Shown one piece after another: positions 9,407 to 18,544 of a DNA stretch of 35,863 nt (position 1 is its first letter; each line of letters opens with the position of its first letter). The notes beneath the pieces are model-generated. The model saw only the letters and a program-made list of their open reading frames with translations, had not been told where the DNA came from and ran no database searches. This DNA is from Enterococcus canintestini (lineage in GTDB: Bacteria > Bacillota > Bacilli > Lactobacillales > Enterococcaceae): the NCBI RefSeq assembly GCF_001885735.1, contig NZ_JXKG01000003.1, forward strand, positions 1 to 35,863. Reading direction: 5' to 3'. Both the position numbers and the translations under genes were made by a program.

Positions 9407-10982
9407 CTACTTCCTCAGCTTGTGCTTGTTTGTTTTCTTTAATTAATTCAGCCCGTGCTTCTTCTAAGGAATACCCTGCCATTAATAAACCAAGTTCTTT
9501 TTCACTAGTTTCTTTAGGATTAACTTCCCCAACGATTTCACCAGCGTGTAAAACCACGATGCGATCGGAAACATTCAAAATTTCTTCTAATTCAAAACTG
9601 ACCAATAAGACAGCTTTAAATTTATCCCGTTGTTCAATTAAACGTTTGTGGATAAATTCAATCGCGCCTACGTCTAATCCACGCGTCGGATTGGCAACAA
9701 TTAGTAGATCCGGATCGCGATCTACTTCTCGTGCGATAATAGCTTTTTGTTGATTCCCACCAGATAATGCTTTAGCAGGTACCAATTCATTTGTGGTTCG
9801 TACATCGTATTCTTTAATTAAGTCCCGGGCTTTTTCGTTAATTTCACTATAATTTAAAAAGCCATTTTTGCTTAACGGTTCTTGATAATACGTTTGTAAT
9901 GCCATATTTTCAGCCAATGTCATCTCTAAGACAAGCCCATATTTATGTCGGTCTTCTGGTACATGACCGACCCCTTTTTCCACGATTTGCCGTGGTTTTT
10001 TATTGGTAATATCATCACCATCTAAAAAGACTTTACCACTTTCGACTTTCCGCAATCCTGTTAGTGCTTGAATCAGCTCAGACTGACCATTGCCGTCAAT
10101 TCCGGCAATCCCTAAAACTTCTCCTGCCCGCACTTGTAAGCTTAAGTTTTTCACCGCTTCTAAACCACGGCTTTCTTTTACAACTAGATTTTCAACTGAC
10201 AAAATAACTTCTTGCGGATTGGCATCTTTTTTCACTGTTTTAAACGAAACAGCACGTCCTACCATCATATCGGCTAATTCTTGACTGGTCACATCTTTAA
10301 CTGCCACCGTGCCAATTCCTTTACCACGTCTAATGACGGTACATTGATCGGCAACTTTTTTGATTTCATCCAATTTATGAGTAATTAAAATAATGGATTT
10401 ACCTTCTTTAACTAACCCATGCATGATAGCGATCAACTCATCAATTTCTTGAGGCGTTAAAACGGCTGTCGGTTCGTCAAAAATCAACACTTCGGCACCA
10501 CGATACAAAGTTTTTAAAATTTCTACCCGTTGTTGCATTCCGACTGAAATATCCCGCACATAGGCATCCGGATCAACAGCTAAACCATATTGTTCAGAAA
10601 CCCGCATGATTTCTTCCCGGGCTTTTTTCCGATTAATGACGCCGCCTTTTGTCGGTTCACTACCCAATATGATATTTTCAGTTACAGTAAAAGCATCCAC
10701 TAACATAAAGTGCTGATACACCATACCGATACCTAATTTATTGGCAGCAGTTGGGCTTGTAATGTTCACTTTTTGCCCCTTCATAAAAATATCGCCAGAA
10801 GTAGGCTCTAATAATCCGGACAAAACATTCATCAAGGTTGACTTACCGGCACCATTTTCTCCTAAGAGAGCGTGAATTTCTCCTGGTTTGACCCGTAGAT
10901 TGATATCGTCATTGGCTTTGAAATCGCCAAAAGCTTTGGTGATATGTCGCATCTCAATGACATATTTCTCTTCTTGTGCCAA
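9390..10982 (-). CDS. Nucleoside ABC transporter, tandem ATPase subunit
   Basis: A 530-aa protein with two ABC domains, like RbsA and B. subtilis NupO (YufO). The first domain has a complete Walker A (GENGAGKST, 41-49), signature (ISVGMQQRVE) and Walker B (VLIFDEPTAVLT). The second has the degenerate Walker A GIDGNGQSE and Walker B ending VANPTRGLD, normal for this family. One site therefore probably does most of the hydrolysis. It is encoded between the lipoprotein gene and the permeases. The ATG at 10982 lacks a very strong ribosome binding site but gives the conserved N-terminus. Confidence 0.94.
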   Translation of the reverse strand: MAQEEKYVIEMRHITKAFGDFKANDDINLRVKPGEIHALLGENGAGKSTLMNVLSGLLEPTSGDIFMKGQKVNITSPTAANKLGIGMVYQHFMLVDAFTVTENIILGSEPTKGGVINRKKAREEIMRVSEQYGLAVDPDAYVRDISVGMQQRVEILKTLYRGAEVLIFDEPTAVLTPQEIDELIAIMHGLVKEGKSIILITHKLDEIKKVADQCTVIRRGKGIGTVAVKDVTSQELADMMVGRAVSFKTVKKDANPQEVILSVENLVVKESRGLEAVKNLSLQVRAGEVLGIAGIDGNGQSELIQALTGLRKVESGKVFLDGDDITNKKPRQIVEKGVGHVPEDRHKYGLVLEMTLAENMALQTYYQEPLSKNGFLNYSEINEKARDLIKEYDVRTTNELVPAKALSGGNQQKAIIAREVDRDPDLLIVANPTRGLDVGAIEFIHKRLIEQRDKFKAVLLVSFELEEILNVSDRIVVLHAGEIVGEVNPKETSEKELGLLMAGYSLEEARAELIKENKQAQAEEVGEAVE

Positions 10983-11167
10983 ATTTTTTCACATCCTTAC
11001 TTTTTGTCTTGCGCAACTTGTAAAATGAAATACGTTATCTATAAATGCAAAAATTTTTGCGGCATTACCGCCAGGAAATTGCTTTCCTTAAAACTAAGTT
11101 TGGCTTACTTTACCGTTTTTTTACGTAAATTTAAGCCAGTCAAACTCACTATTAAAGAAATCAATTG

Positions 11168-11205
11168 AAAAATCAGGTCTTGTCCGTCAAACAGACAAGA
11201 CCTGA
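11168..11205 (-). terminator. Hairpin between lipoprotein and ATPase genes
   Basis: A perfect 12-bp stem (11205-11194 with 11184-11173) is followed on the - strand by TTTTT. It sits inside the transporter unit after the lipoprotein gene. It probably attenuates read-through so that the binding protein is made in excess over the ATPase and permeases. A separate promoter in 10983-11160 is also possible. Confidence 0.85.
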
Positions 11206-11213
11206 AAAATTAA

Positions 11214-12335
11214 TTATTTAACATCTTTTGGTGTTTCAGGAACTTCAACTTTACCGTCAGCAACTTCAGTTTTCACTTCGTTAATTGCATTTTTAGCATC
11301 GTCTGATAAGAAACCTTCTGTTAAATCAACACCGCCGTCTTTAAGACCATATACTAAGTGTTCGCCACCAGGGAATTTGTCTTCTAAAGCACGGTTAGAA
11401 ATATCTTGTACTGCTGCACCGACACCTTTAAGGGTAGAAGCTAGTGTACAGTTGTCTTCTTTACCATCAGCAGTTTCAAATTTACCTTCTGCTTCTTGGT
11501 CACTATCTACACCGATAACCCAAACTTTGTTGTCTTTTAATTCTGCTTCAGTTGATTTTTTGTTTAATTCTTTTGCTTCAGAGAAGACACCGGCACCAGT
11601 ACCACCAGAAGCGTGGAAGATTACGTCTACGCCATCACGGTACATTGCTGCTGCTAAAGCTTTCCCTTTAGCGGCATCGTTAAATGAAGCTGCATATTCG
11701 TTTTCAATTGTAATTTCTTTGTTTAATTTTTTCGCTGCATCTTTAACACCTTGTGTAAAACCAGCATCAAAACGGTCGATTACGGCACCTTCTTCACCAC
11801 CGATAAAACCAACTTTATTAGTTTTTGTTGTGTAAGCTGCTGCGTAACCTGCTAAATATGAAGCTTCATTATCTTTAAAAGTTGCAGAAGCGACGTTGTT
11901 TTTGCCATCAATAACGCTGTCGATGATAACAAAATTAGTATCAGGATTTTGATCTGCCGCTTGGCTGATTGCATCTGTTAATAAGTAACCTACACCAAAG
12001 ACAGTTTTAAAACCATTTGAAACAGCAGTGTCAATGTTTGTTGTGTATTGTGACGCATCATCTGATTGGAAGTAGTTAAAACCGCCCACGCCTTTTTCCA
12101 ACTTGTGTTCTTTACCCCAAGCTTGTAAACCTTCCCAAGCAGATTGGTTGAAAGAACGGTCATCAATCCCGCCAATATCTGTTACGATTGCTGCACTGTG
12201 TTTTGGATCTTTGCCTTCGTCTGAACCGCCACCTGTGCTATCAGTGCTGTTGCTACCGCCGCTACCGCAGGCACCCAACAACATGATTGATGCTAACGCA
12301 ACTGTTGCTAGACCAAATAATTTTGCTTTTTTCAT
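11214..12335 (-). CDS. BMP-family nucleoside-binding lipoprotein
   Basis: A 373-aa extracellular substrate-binding lipoprotein (Med/BMP/PnrA-like family), which captures purine and pyrimidine nucleosides. A lipoprotein signal peptide ends in LLGAC, with C23 as the lipidated residue. A Ser/Gly-rich linker follows, then the BMP domain: AAIVTDIGGIDDRSFNQSAW, FIGGEEGAVIDRFDAGF and IFHASGGTGAGVF. It lies between cdd and the ATPase gene and is closed by a strong hairpin. Binding-protein and transporter genes beside cdd, deoC and pdp argue for nucleosides as substrate. The exact preference is not visible. Confidence 0.94.
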   Translation of the reverse strand: MKKAKLFGLATVALASIMLLGACGSGGSNSTDSTGGGSDEGKDPKHSAAIVTDIGGIDDRSFNQSAWEGLQAWGKEHKLEKGVGGFNYFQSDDASQYTTNIDTAVSNGFKTVFGVGYLLTDAISQAADQNPDTNFVIIDSVIDGKNNVASATFKDNEASYLAGYAAAYTTKTNKVGFIGGEEGAVIDRFDAGFTQGVKDAAKKLNKEITIENEYAASFNDAAKGKALAAAMYRDGVDVIFHASGGTGAGVFSEAKELNKKSTEAELKDNKVWVIGVDSDQEAEGKFETADGKEDNCTLASTLKGVGAAVQDISNRALEDKFPGGEHLVYGLKDGGVDLTEGFLSDDAKNAINEVKTEVADGKVEVPETPKDVK

Positions 12336-12413
12336 TTCTGTAAAGCCCCCTAAAAGTAAGTTTTTTTCAACAGCCCGAATGACTGAATGAACATAGTTAG
12401 CGACTAGTCAAAA

Positions 12414-12812
12414 CTAGTCAAAATCTTTGTCAGTAAAAGAATATGGTAATAATTCTCCTACTGTCATCTCTTTTGTCACACCGTTTTTACCCACTAATGT
12501 AACAGGCATATCCGGCGGGCAAAATTCTGCCATCACTTGGCGACAAGCGCCACATGGTGAAATGGGTTCTGGCGTATTTCCAGCTACCACTAAATGACTA
12601 AATCCTCTTTCGCCTTCAGAAACTGCTTTAAAAAAAGCGGTCCGCTCGGCGCAATTGGCTAGCCCATAAGAAGCATTTTCAATATTTAGCCCTTGATAAA
12701 CTTTGCCTTGTTTTGTAACTAAACAAGCCCCCACAGGAAAATGAGAATAAGGCACATAGGCTTTTGTTAGCGCATCTGTAGCCACTTCAATCCATTCTTC
12801 TTTTGCTTTCAT
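12414..12812 (-). CDS. cdd: Cytidine deaminase
   Basis: Deaminates cytidine and deoxycytidine to uridine and deoxyuridine, preparing them for the pyrimidine phosphorylase encoded upstream. The 132-aa tetrameric-class enzyme shows the zinc site clearly: C54-A-E56 (catalytic glutamate) and P86-C87-G-A-C90. The substrate-binding NIENASYG lies at 43-50. It sits 49 bases after deoC and before the lipoprotein gene, all on one strand. Confidence 0.96.
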   Translation of the reverse strand: MKAKEEWIEVATDALTKAYVPYSHFPVGACLVTKQGKVYQGLNIENASYGLANCAERTAFFKAVSEGERGFSHLVVAGNTPEPISPCGACRQVMAEFCPPDMPVTLVGKNGVTKEMTVGELLPYSFTDKDFD

Positions 12813-12861
12813 TTTTTCACCTGACCTTAATTATAGATCTCAGATTGCATATTAATTGCGT

Positions 12862-13533
12862 TTAATAGCCGCCACCTTGTGCACCAGTTACAATCGCAAT
12901 ACTAGCAGAAGTACCTAAGCGATTAGCACCAGCTTCCACCATTGCCATTGCTTCTTGTTCGTTGTGGATGCCACCAGATGCTTTCACACCCATTTCAGGT
13001 CCTACAGTTTGACGCATTAAACGAACATCCTCTACCGTTGCCCCACCAGTTGAAAAACCAGTAGATGTCTTAACAAAATCCGCTCCCGCAGCTTTGGCTA
13101 GCTCACAAGCTTTGACAATTTCTTCATTCGTTAACAGCGCCGTTTCAATAATTACTTTGACTAACGCTTTATCTTTAGCAGCATGAACTACTGCTTCAAT
13201 ATCTTGTTGTACTTTTTTGTATTGGGCAGATTTTAACGCACCAACATTAATGACCATATCAACTTCATCAGCACCATTATGAATCGCATCTGTTGTTTCA
13301 TAGGCTTTCACTTCAGATGTATTTGCGCCTAAAGGAAACCCAATTACGGTACAAACCGCTGTTGGTTCACCTTTTAATTGTTCTGCTGCAAAACTTACCC
13401 ACGTTGGATTGATGCAGACAGAATAAAAATGATATTTTTTTGCTTCTTCAATAATTCGCAATACGTCTTCTTGTGTCGCGTCTGCTTTTAAAATAGTGTG
13501 GTCAATCATGCGATTTAATTCCATTTTGGACAA
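12862..13533 (-). CDS. deoC: Deoxyribose-phosphate aldolase
   Basis: Splits 2-deoxyribose-5-phosphate into acetaldehyde and glyceraldehyde-3-phosphate, the final step of deoxynucleoside catabolism. The 223-aa class I aldolase has the Schiff-base lysine K155 in VKTSTGF, the second active-site lysine in VKASGG near 184, and the [12 protein letters not shown] segment. An internal 121-base gap separates it from pdp upstream. It is probably one transcript with pdp and cdd. Confidence 0.96.
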   Translation of the reverse strand: MSKMELNRMIDHTILKADATQEDVLRIIEEAKKYHFYSVCINPTWVSFAAEQLKGEPTAVCTVIGFPLGANTSEVKAYETTDAIHNGADEVDMVINVGALKSAQYKKVQQDIEAVVHAAKDKALVKVIIETALLTNEEIVKACELAKAAGADFVKTSTGFSTGGATVEDVRLMRQTVGPEMGVKASGGIHNEQEAMAMVEAGANRLGTSASIAIVTGAQGGGY

Positions 13534-13654
13534 CTCCTAAATATTTAGTTTGTAAATTTTTTATCCTTTACAAAACCCAATTTTTTAAAAAACTTTCATC
13601 ATTCTTATTTTACCATGTATTCAGCTAATCAAAAAATGATTCCTGTAAAGACAC

Positions 13655-14956
13655 TTATTCAGTAATAATGTCATGAATAAGTGGTGGTTCACTACCGTTT
13701 TCACCAATGGTAATATTGTTATAAAGCAATTCTTTAACATTTGTGACATCTTCTGTGTTGCTGTAAATTGTCAGTAACGATTCACCTTTTGCTACTTTGT
13801 CACCAACTTTTTTATGCAGTTTTAACCCGACTGCATAGTCAATTTCATCTTCTTTAGTTTTTCTTCCCGCCCCTAAAAGCATGGCGGCAATACCAATTTC
13901 ATTGGCAACAAGTTGGGTCACTACCCCGCTTTTTTTAGCCGGTAAAGCAATCTCATATTGAGCGGTTAGTAAACGTTGGGGCGCATCAACTATTGTTTCG
14001 TCGCCACCTTGATTTTTAATCATCTCTTTGAATTTTGCTAATGCCTTACCAGAAGATAGGGCTTCTGCTAACATTTCCCGCGCCTCTTCTAAAGTTTGCG
14101 CTTGTTTGGCTAACACTACCATTTGGCTTCCTAAGGCATAACACATTTCGACTAAATCTTCAGGGCCATTACCTTGTAGCGTTTCAATTGCTTCCACTAC
14201 TTCTAAACTATTACCAATGGCTTCACCTAAAGGTTGGGACATATCAGAAACTACTGCCATTACTTGGCGATTGGCTAATTTCCCAATTCGTACCATCGTA
14301 TGGGCAAGGCGGCGGGCATCTTTAATGTCTTTCATAAAGGCGCCATCTCCTGTAGTTACATCTAAGACGATAGCATCTGCACCGGCCGCAATTTTTTTAC
14401 TCATAATGGAGCTGGCGATTAATGGAATCGAGCTTACTGTCGCCGTCACATCTCGCAGGGCATAAAGTTTTTTATCCGCAGGGGCTAAATCACCTGATTG
14501 TCCAATCACCGCTACTTTACTTTCATTTACAACCCGAATAAATTCTTCATCCGTAAGTTCAATTTTAAAACCAGGAATTGCTTCTAATTTATCCAATGTG
14601 CCACCAGTAAAACCAAGACCACGACCAGACATTTTAGCAACTGGAACCCCGACACTTGCCACAAGGGGAGCTAAAACCAAAGTCGTCGTGTCTCCCACAC
14701 CACCAGTAGAATGTTTATCGACTTTTATACCGTCAATAGAAGACAAATCAATCACTTCACCAGAATGCGCCATCGCTAAGGTTAAGTTCGTAATCTCCTC
14801 ATCTGTCATGTCGGTAAAATAAATTGCCATTAGTAAGGCACTCATTTGATAATCAGGAATTGTACCTTTAGTGTATTCCGTAATAATAAAGTCAATTTCT
14901 TCTTTAGATAACAATTGACCATCACGCTTTTTTTCGATCAAATCGACCATTCGCAT
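13655..14956 (-). CDS. pdp: Pyrimidine-nucleoside phosphorylase
   Basis: Phosphorolysis of uridine, deoxyuridine and thymidine to base plus pentose-1-phosphate. The 433-aa protein carries the thymidine/pyrimidine phosphorylase signature [16 protein letters not shown] at 110-125 (the common histidine is F116 here) and the phosphate/K+ site KHSTGGVGD at 81-89. AGGAGG precedes the ATG at good spacing. It is the first gene of the salvage block and has a clear promoter and possible operators at 14983-15064. Confidence 0.95.
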   Translation of the reverse strand: MRMVDLIEKKRDGQLLSKEEIDFIITEYTKGTIPDYQMSALLMAIYFTDMTDEEITNLTLAMAHSGEVIDLSSIDGIKVDKHSTGGVGDTTTLVLAPLVASVGVPVAKMSGRGLGFTGGTLDKLEAIPGFKIELTDEEFIRVVNESKVAVIGQSGDLAPADKKLYALRDVTATVSSIPLIASSIMSKKIAAGADAIVLDVTTGDGAFMKDIKDARRLAHTMVRIGKLANRQVMAVVSDMSQPLGEAIGNSLEVVEAIETLQGNGPEDLVEMCYALGSQMVVLAKQAQTLEEAREMLAEALSSGKALAKFKEMIKNQGGDETIVDAPQRLLTAQYEIALPAKKSGVVTQLVANEIGIAAMLLGAGRKTKEDEIDYAVGLKLHKKVGDKVAKGESLLTIYSNTEDVTNVKELLYNNITIGENGSEPPLIHDIITE

Positions 14957-14982
14957 GCTTTTTCCTCCTCAAGTCCAGTGTC

Positions 14983-15033
14983 ATTATACAACAATTTTTC
15001 GATTGGTAAACCACTTTAGTAAAACAGTTTACC
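14983..15033 (-). promoter_or_regulatory. pdp promoter with overlapping inverted repeat
   Basis: On the - strand the -10 is a perfect TATAAT (14988-14983). The -35 is TTTACC (15010-15005) with 16-base spacing. An inverted repeat GGTAAAC (15005-15011) / GTTTACC (15027-15033) overlaps the -35. It is a candidate operator for the LacI-type regulator encoded just upstream. Confidence 0.6.
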
Positions 15034-15050
15034 TAATAAACTCCATTGCG

Positions 15051-15064
15051 CTAAAGCGCTTACA
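15051..15064 (-). promoter_or_regulatory. cre-like site upstream of pdp
   Basis: TGTAAGCGCTTTAG on the - strand matches the catabolite-response consensus TGWAARCGYTWNCW at 12 of 14 positions. It lies upstream of the pdp -35. Carbon-catabolite control by CcpA is plausible, since deo/pdp genes are commonly so controlled. The position upstream of the promoter is not the usual roadblock position. Confidence 0.45.
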
Positions 15065-15080
15065 GGAGCAATATACTGTA

Positions 15081-16100
15081 TTAATTCTCGCTTGTCAAGG
15101 TCCTCACACTCTCACGAATAATTAATTTAGTATCAAATACTTTATTCGGAATTCGGCGTTCTGGAAACTCAATCGCATCGACTAAAAACTTCGCGGCATA
15201 AAAACCAATATCAAAAGCTGGCTGTAAGACCGTCGTCAGTGGAGGTGTGACGTATTCTGTTAAATTCAAACCATCAAAACCAATCACAGAAATATCTTCT
15301 GGTACTTTTTTACCTAACTCGTAAATAGCTTGGTAACACCCAATCGCCATGGAATCATTGCTACAAAAAATAGCCGTTAACTCTTTTTGCCGTAGTAATT
15401 CTTTAGCCGCCTGATACCCACCAGCTACTGTCAATTCATTTTCCACCACGTAACGACTTTTATAAGCAATTCCGTGATCTTTTAGACAGTGACGGTAACC
15501 ATTAAAACGTTCTTGGAGTTGATAATAACCCGTACTTTCCTTTAACATACCAATATTTTTATGTCCTCGTGAAATTAAATGATTAATCGCCTGGTAAGCA
15601 CCTTCATAATCTTTCACAATTAAACGACCACTATTACGCTGATTAATCCCACGGTCGATTAAAATCGTTGGCATATTGTTATAAATCGGACTCCCCAACT
15701 CATAGCCACTTGCTAGTAAATGCGGTGTCGCCAATAAAACACCATCGACAGAACGATGACTCAATTCCTCCAGATAAGTAATCTCTTTTTCCTGACTTTG
15801 CTGGGAGTTACAAAGAATAATCATATAGCCGAGTGGATTAACATAGCGTTCTGCGCCTTCCACCACTTTTGAAAAGAAAAAGTCGGTCACATCTGGAATA
15901 ATCATTCCAATCGTTTTGGAACGCCGATTAATTAAGTTTGAGGCAAAAAAATCGGGTTTGTAATGGTATTTATTCACAATATCCCAAACTCTTTGTCGTG
16001 TTTCACTACTAAAACGTGTTCCTTTGTTATTTAAGATTTGCGAAACCGTCGTCACCGAAACGCCCGCCATCTCTGCTATTTGCTTAATTGTCAGCTTCAT
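15081..16100 (-). CDS. LacI/PurR-family transcriptional regulator
   Basis: A 339-aa repressor. The N-terminal LacI helix-turn-helix (IKQIAEMAGVSVTTVSQILN, residues 4-23) and hinge are followed by a periplasmic-binding-like effector domain (about 60-335) starting KTIGMIIPDV, with VIGFDGLNLTEYVTPPLTTV near the end. The gene lies directly upstream of pdp on the same strand, so it is the likely local regulator of nucleoside or ribose catabolism. Its effector (nucleoside, deoxyribose-phosphate or ribose) is unknown. The start is preceded by a G-rich ribosome binding site (GGGGGG). Confidence 0.88.
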   Translation of the reverse strand: MKLTIKQIAEMAGVSVTTVSQILNNKGTRFSSETRQRVWDIVNKYHYKPDFFASNLINRRSKTIGMIIPDVTDFFFSKVVEGAERYVNPLGYMIILCNSQQSQEKEITYLEELSHRSVDGVLLATPHLLASGYELGSPIYNNMPTILIDRGINQRNSGRLIVKDYEGAYQAINHLISRGHKNIGMLKESTGYYQLQERFNGYRHCLKDHGIAYKSRYVVENELTVAGGYQAAKELLRQKELTAIFCSNDSMAIGCYQAIYELGKKVPEDISVIGFDGLNLTEYVTPPLTTVLQPAFDIGFYAAKFLVDAIEFPERRIPNKVFDTKLIIRESVRTLTSEN

Positions 16101-16240
16101 TTTTATCCCCCCATACGCAATAGTGTACCAAAATCTACTTTAAAAAAATAGGGAGTTAAAAGAGGATGTAAGAAATTACAAAGTACTATTTCATTTCTAA
16201 AATACATTCATGCATCAAAAATCTTTCCCCTTTTCCATCA

Positions 16241-16278
16241 AAAAAATCTCCTCCACCAAATCGGCAGAAGAGATTTTT
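16241..16278 (-). terminator. Terminator after the second LacI-type gene
   Basis: On the - strand AAAAATCTCTTC pairs with GAGGAGATTTTT (one G-T pair) around a 13-base loop, then T-rich sequence. It overlaps the stop codon of the gene at 16277. Confidence 0.8.
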
Positions 16279-17209
16279 AACGAATGATTAAGCGGTGTGG
16301 GATCGTCAGTTGAGCATTTTTTTCTTCATAAAAAAGTTGAAAGGCCGCTTTGCCACATTGTTTTAATTGATGATCAACAGTCGAAAATTGCAACAATTGG
16401 CTGACTAACAAATTCTCCCGACCAATTACAAAAGGCTTTTGCTCGGGCGGGTATTGGGCTAAAATCATCGCTGCTACTTCATCCCCATTAGTGATAATTC
16501 CGTCTACTTGGCGCTTTTGGAAAAATTCTGCGGCTTGAAAACCATCTTCAGCATGAATACAGTCCCAGAAAATATCCGCTTCATCAAAATCAGGAAAATA
16601 CTTTTTGCTTTGGGCAATCGTTAAAATTGAGTTGCCACTTAGCCGTTTACTACGCCCTAAAGTTAGGCCTAAACGCTTTATACCTTGCTTTTTTAAATAT
16701 AGAATACTGGCTTTTAACGAAGCGGCCAGATCAATGGCGACAAAACGGACTTCTTTTAAATCTGATGCTTCACAAAACACAATATTATTTTTCGCTAAAT
16801 AAGGTAAAAAAACATCCATATGATTGGCTCGCGTGGTGACAATTAGACCGTCAAAACTTTTAGCGGCTAATTCTTCCAGATAACTTTTTTCCAATTTTTC
16901 GTCATAATTTGTCGGTAATAATGTAATTTTATATTGGTGGGCAAAAGCGGCTTTCATAATTCCCTTTAATAACTGATTATAAAAAGGGTGATCGACAAAA
17001 GGCACGATAACTCCCACATTCTTCGTAATGCCTTTGCTCAAATTTTGCGCCGTTCGGTTAGGCTTATAATCTAGGGTGTTCATGACTTCCAAAACTTTTT
17101 GTCTTTTTTCTTCTGCCACATAAGGATGATTGTTAATCACCCGCGAAATGGTCGTCACCGAATACCCCGTCATTTTTGCAATATCTCGAATATTTGCCAC
17201 TTTTCCCAC
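16277..17209 (-). CDS. LacI-family transcriptional regulator (sugar type)
   Basis: A 310-aa regulator. The helix-turn-helix is IRDIAKMTGYSVTTISRVIN (7-26), then the hinge YKPNRTAQNLS and an effector domain starting NVGVIVPFVDHPFYNQLLKG. The C-terminus is shorter than in many LacI proteins. The gene follows a 92-aa gene by 16 bases, so both are likely one transcript. No metabolic gene adjoins it directly, so its target is unknown. Confidence 0.85.
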   Translation of the reverse strand: MGKVANIRDIAKMTGYSVTTISRVINNHPYVAEEKRQKVLEVMNTLDYKPNRTAQNLSKGITKNVGVIVPFVDHPFYNQLLKGIMKAAFAHQYKITLLPTNYDEKLEKSYLEELAAKSFDGLIVTTRANHMDVFLPYLAKNNIVFCEASDLKEVRFVAIDLAASLKASILYLKKQGIKRLGLTLGRSKRLSGNSILTIAQSKKYFPDFDEADIFWDCIHAEDGFQAAEFFQKRQVDGIITNGDEVAAMILAQYPPEQKPFVIGRENLLVSQLLQFSTVDHQLKQCGKAAFQLFYEEKNAQLTIPHRLIIR

Positions 17210-17225
17210 CTCTAATTTATCTTAC

Positions 17226-17504
17226 TTAGACAGCTACTTGTAATTGTTGATAAAGATAGTCTATCACAGCTAGGCCTGCTTCATAAACTTGGCAACTCAT
17301 TTCTCCTTTACCAAAAGAAAAGCGACGACCGCCATAATATTCATCAAAAACCTGCCAATCTAATTCACAAATATCTTCTGCTAAAAGCACTTTTGATTGC
17401 AAGCCGCTAACATCAGTTAATATAATTTTTTCTGCTTTAATCTCCACTTGCACATAATAAAGTTGCGTAATGCCATTTTGAGTTAATTTCACATAAGTAA
17501 ACAT
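17226..17504 (-). CDS. Small uncharacterised protein upstream of LacI-type gene
   Basis: A 92-aa protein. The ATG at 17504 is chosen because GGAGGAAGG lies directly upstream. A longer in-frame extension to 17612 has no such site. The sequence alternates beta-like stretches (FTYVKLTQNG, YYVQVEIKAEKIIL) with a central acidic part and a C-terminal helix. There is no signal peptide, membrane segment or recognised domain. The 16-base gap to the LacI-type gene suggests a two-gene operon. Confidence 0.7.
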   Translation of the reverse strand: MFTYVKLTQNGITQLYYVQVEIKAEKIILTDVSGLQSKVLLAEDICELDWQVFDEYYGGRRFSFGKGEMSCQVYEAGLAVIDYLYQQLQVAV

Positions 17505-17631
17505 AAACCTTCCTCCTATTTCTGTTTCAGATTGCCGGTTAAAAAGCGCTTTTTTAACTACATTCAAAGCATAATCTATGAAACTCGTTTCAGAGCAAGG
17601 AAAAAAACTCACTTTTTATCAGAAAAACTGA

Positions 17632-17730
17632 ATGAACGTGGTTAGCTCTTAAGTAATAAGCCATAATCTTGATAAATTGTTTGGCAAAATTCTTAAATTT
17701 CCGGCTGATTAACGCAGAGAGTTCGTTCAT
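17632..17730. repeat. Large imperfect inverted repeat
   Basis: Outer arms ATGAACG (17632-17638) and CGTTCAT (17724-17730) pair. Inner short pairs are CTCT/AGAG and GCC/GGC. The left end, 17627-17646, matches 12382-12401 at 18 of 20 bases. The overall layout resembles the inverted repeat at 31692-31771. Confidence 0.55.
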
Positions 17731-17734
17731 GCTG

Positions 17735-17866
17735 CTAGATCAATAGAAAAGCTAAACAAATGCGTTTAACTCTTTAGCATTCAGGCAAAATGATACGAAA
17801 TTTGAGGAGAAATTCGCTATCATTTCGCCTGAATGTCGCTAAGAGTTGGTTTGCAAAACTAGATCA
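17735..17866. repeat. Palindromic element flanked by 8-bp direct repeats
   Basis: An imperfect inverted repeat of about 80 bases (17768-17847, arms about 38 bases with a few mismatches) sits between two copies of CTAGATCA (17735-17742 and 17859-17866). This looks like a small non-coding palindromic element with a target-site duplication. Folding into a regulatory RNA is an alternative. Confidence 0.5.
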
Positions 17867-17883
17867 GTATATATCCCGCCTTA

Positions 17884-17933
17884 CAAAAAAACGCCAGCCC
17901 CTCATTAAGTTTGCGAGAAGCTGACGTTTTTTT
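17884..17933 (-). terminator. Terminator after the methyltransferase gene
   Basis: On the - strand AACGTCAGC pairs with GCTGGCGTT (one T-G pair) across a 21-base loop and is followed by a run of seven T. Confidence 0.8.
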
Positions 17934-17934
17934 A

Positions 17935-18540
17935 TTAATCTTCTTTGATGCTTTGTAAAATATAGTAGCCTTTATCTTTGGTTAAAATTGTGCAGTTGCC
18001 AAAAACTTCTTTCATTTTTTTCTCGGCGCTCGGTGCACCTTGTTTTTTCTGAATGACCACAGTTAGCGTTCCACCTTCTGTTAAAAGCGGATAGGCGTCA
18101 CTTAAAATCGTGTGGACGACTTTTTTACCTGCGCGAATCGGCGGATTACTTAAAATTGCCGCATAAGCTGTTTCGTTCACAGTTTCGTAAATGTTGCTTT
18201 CATGAATTGCGACATTTTCAATCTGGTTGCGCCCAGCATTGCGTTTTGCTAAGTCGATGGCACGTTGATTGACATCGATCATTTCTACAAAGCGCTCAGT
18301 AGTTGCGGCCAATGTTAAACCGATTGGTCCATAGCCACAACCCACGTCTAAAAGTGGGCCTTTAGGCAAATCCGTAGCCGAAAAAGTTTCAATTAAAACT
18401 CTTGAACCAAAGTCGATTGTATTGCGGGAAAAAACACCACTATCTGTTACAAAATGAAATTTATGTCCTTTTAATTCAAAATCAAATTCAGTAAAGTCGT
18501 GGTCCGCATGGGGTTGGTTGGTATAATAATGATCACTCAT
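17935..18540 (-). CDS. RsmC-like class I SAM-dependent methyltransferase
   Basis: A 201-aa protein related to B. subtilis YbxB and the catalytic half of RsmC (16S rRNA guanine-N2 methyltransferase). SAM-binding motif I is LLDVGCGYGPIGLTLA near 63-78. The substrate-site NPPIRAGK near 131-138 is typical for N2-guanine methylation. The C-terminus (TVVIQKKQGAPSAEKKMKEVFG) matches the family. It follows the SGNH hydrolase gene by 4 bases, so they are co-transcribed. The exact rRNA target is inferred only. Confidence 0.88.
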   Translation of the reverse strand: MSDHYYTNQPHADHDFTEFDFELKGHKFHFVTDSGVFSRNTIDFGSRVLIETFSATDLPKGPLLDVGCGYGPIGLTLAATTERFVEMIDVNQRAIDLAKRNAGRNQIENVAIHESNIYETVNETAYAAILSNPPIRAGKKVVHTILSDAYPLLTEGGTLTVVIQKKQGAPSAEKKMKEVFGNCTILTKDKGYYILQSIKED

Positions 18541-18544
18541 AATT

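Noticed and set aside
9430-9753. 107-codon + strand frame opposite the ABC ATPase gene
   Set aside because: Antisense shadow of the ATPase C-terminal domain; no start signals or recognisable domain.
11377-11835. 152-codon open frame on the + strand inside the lipoprotein gene
   Set aside because: It is antisense to a clearly real gene with signal peptide and BMP motifs; composition is low-complexity Ser/Ala and there is no ribosome site.
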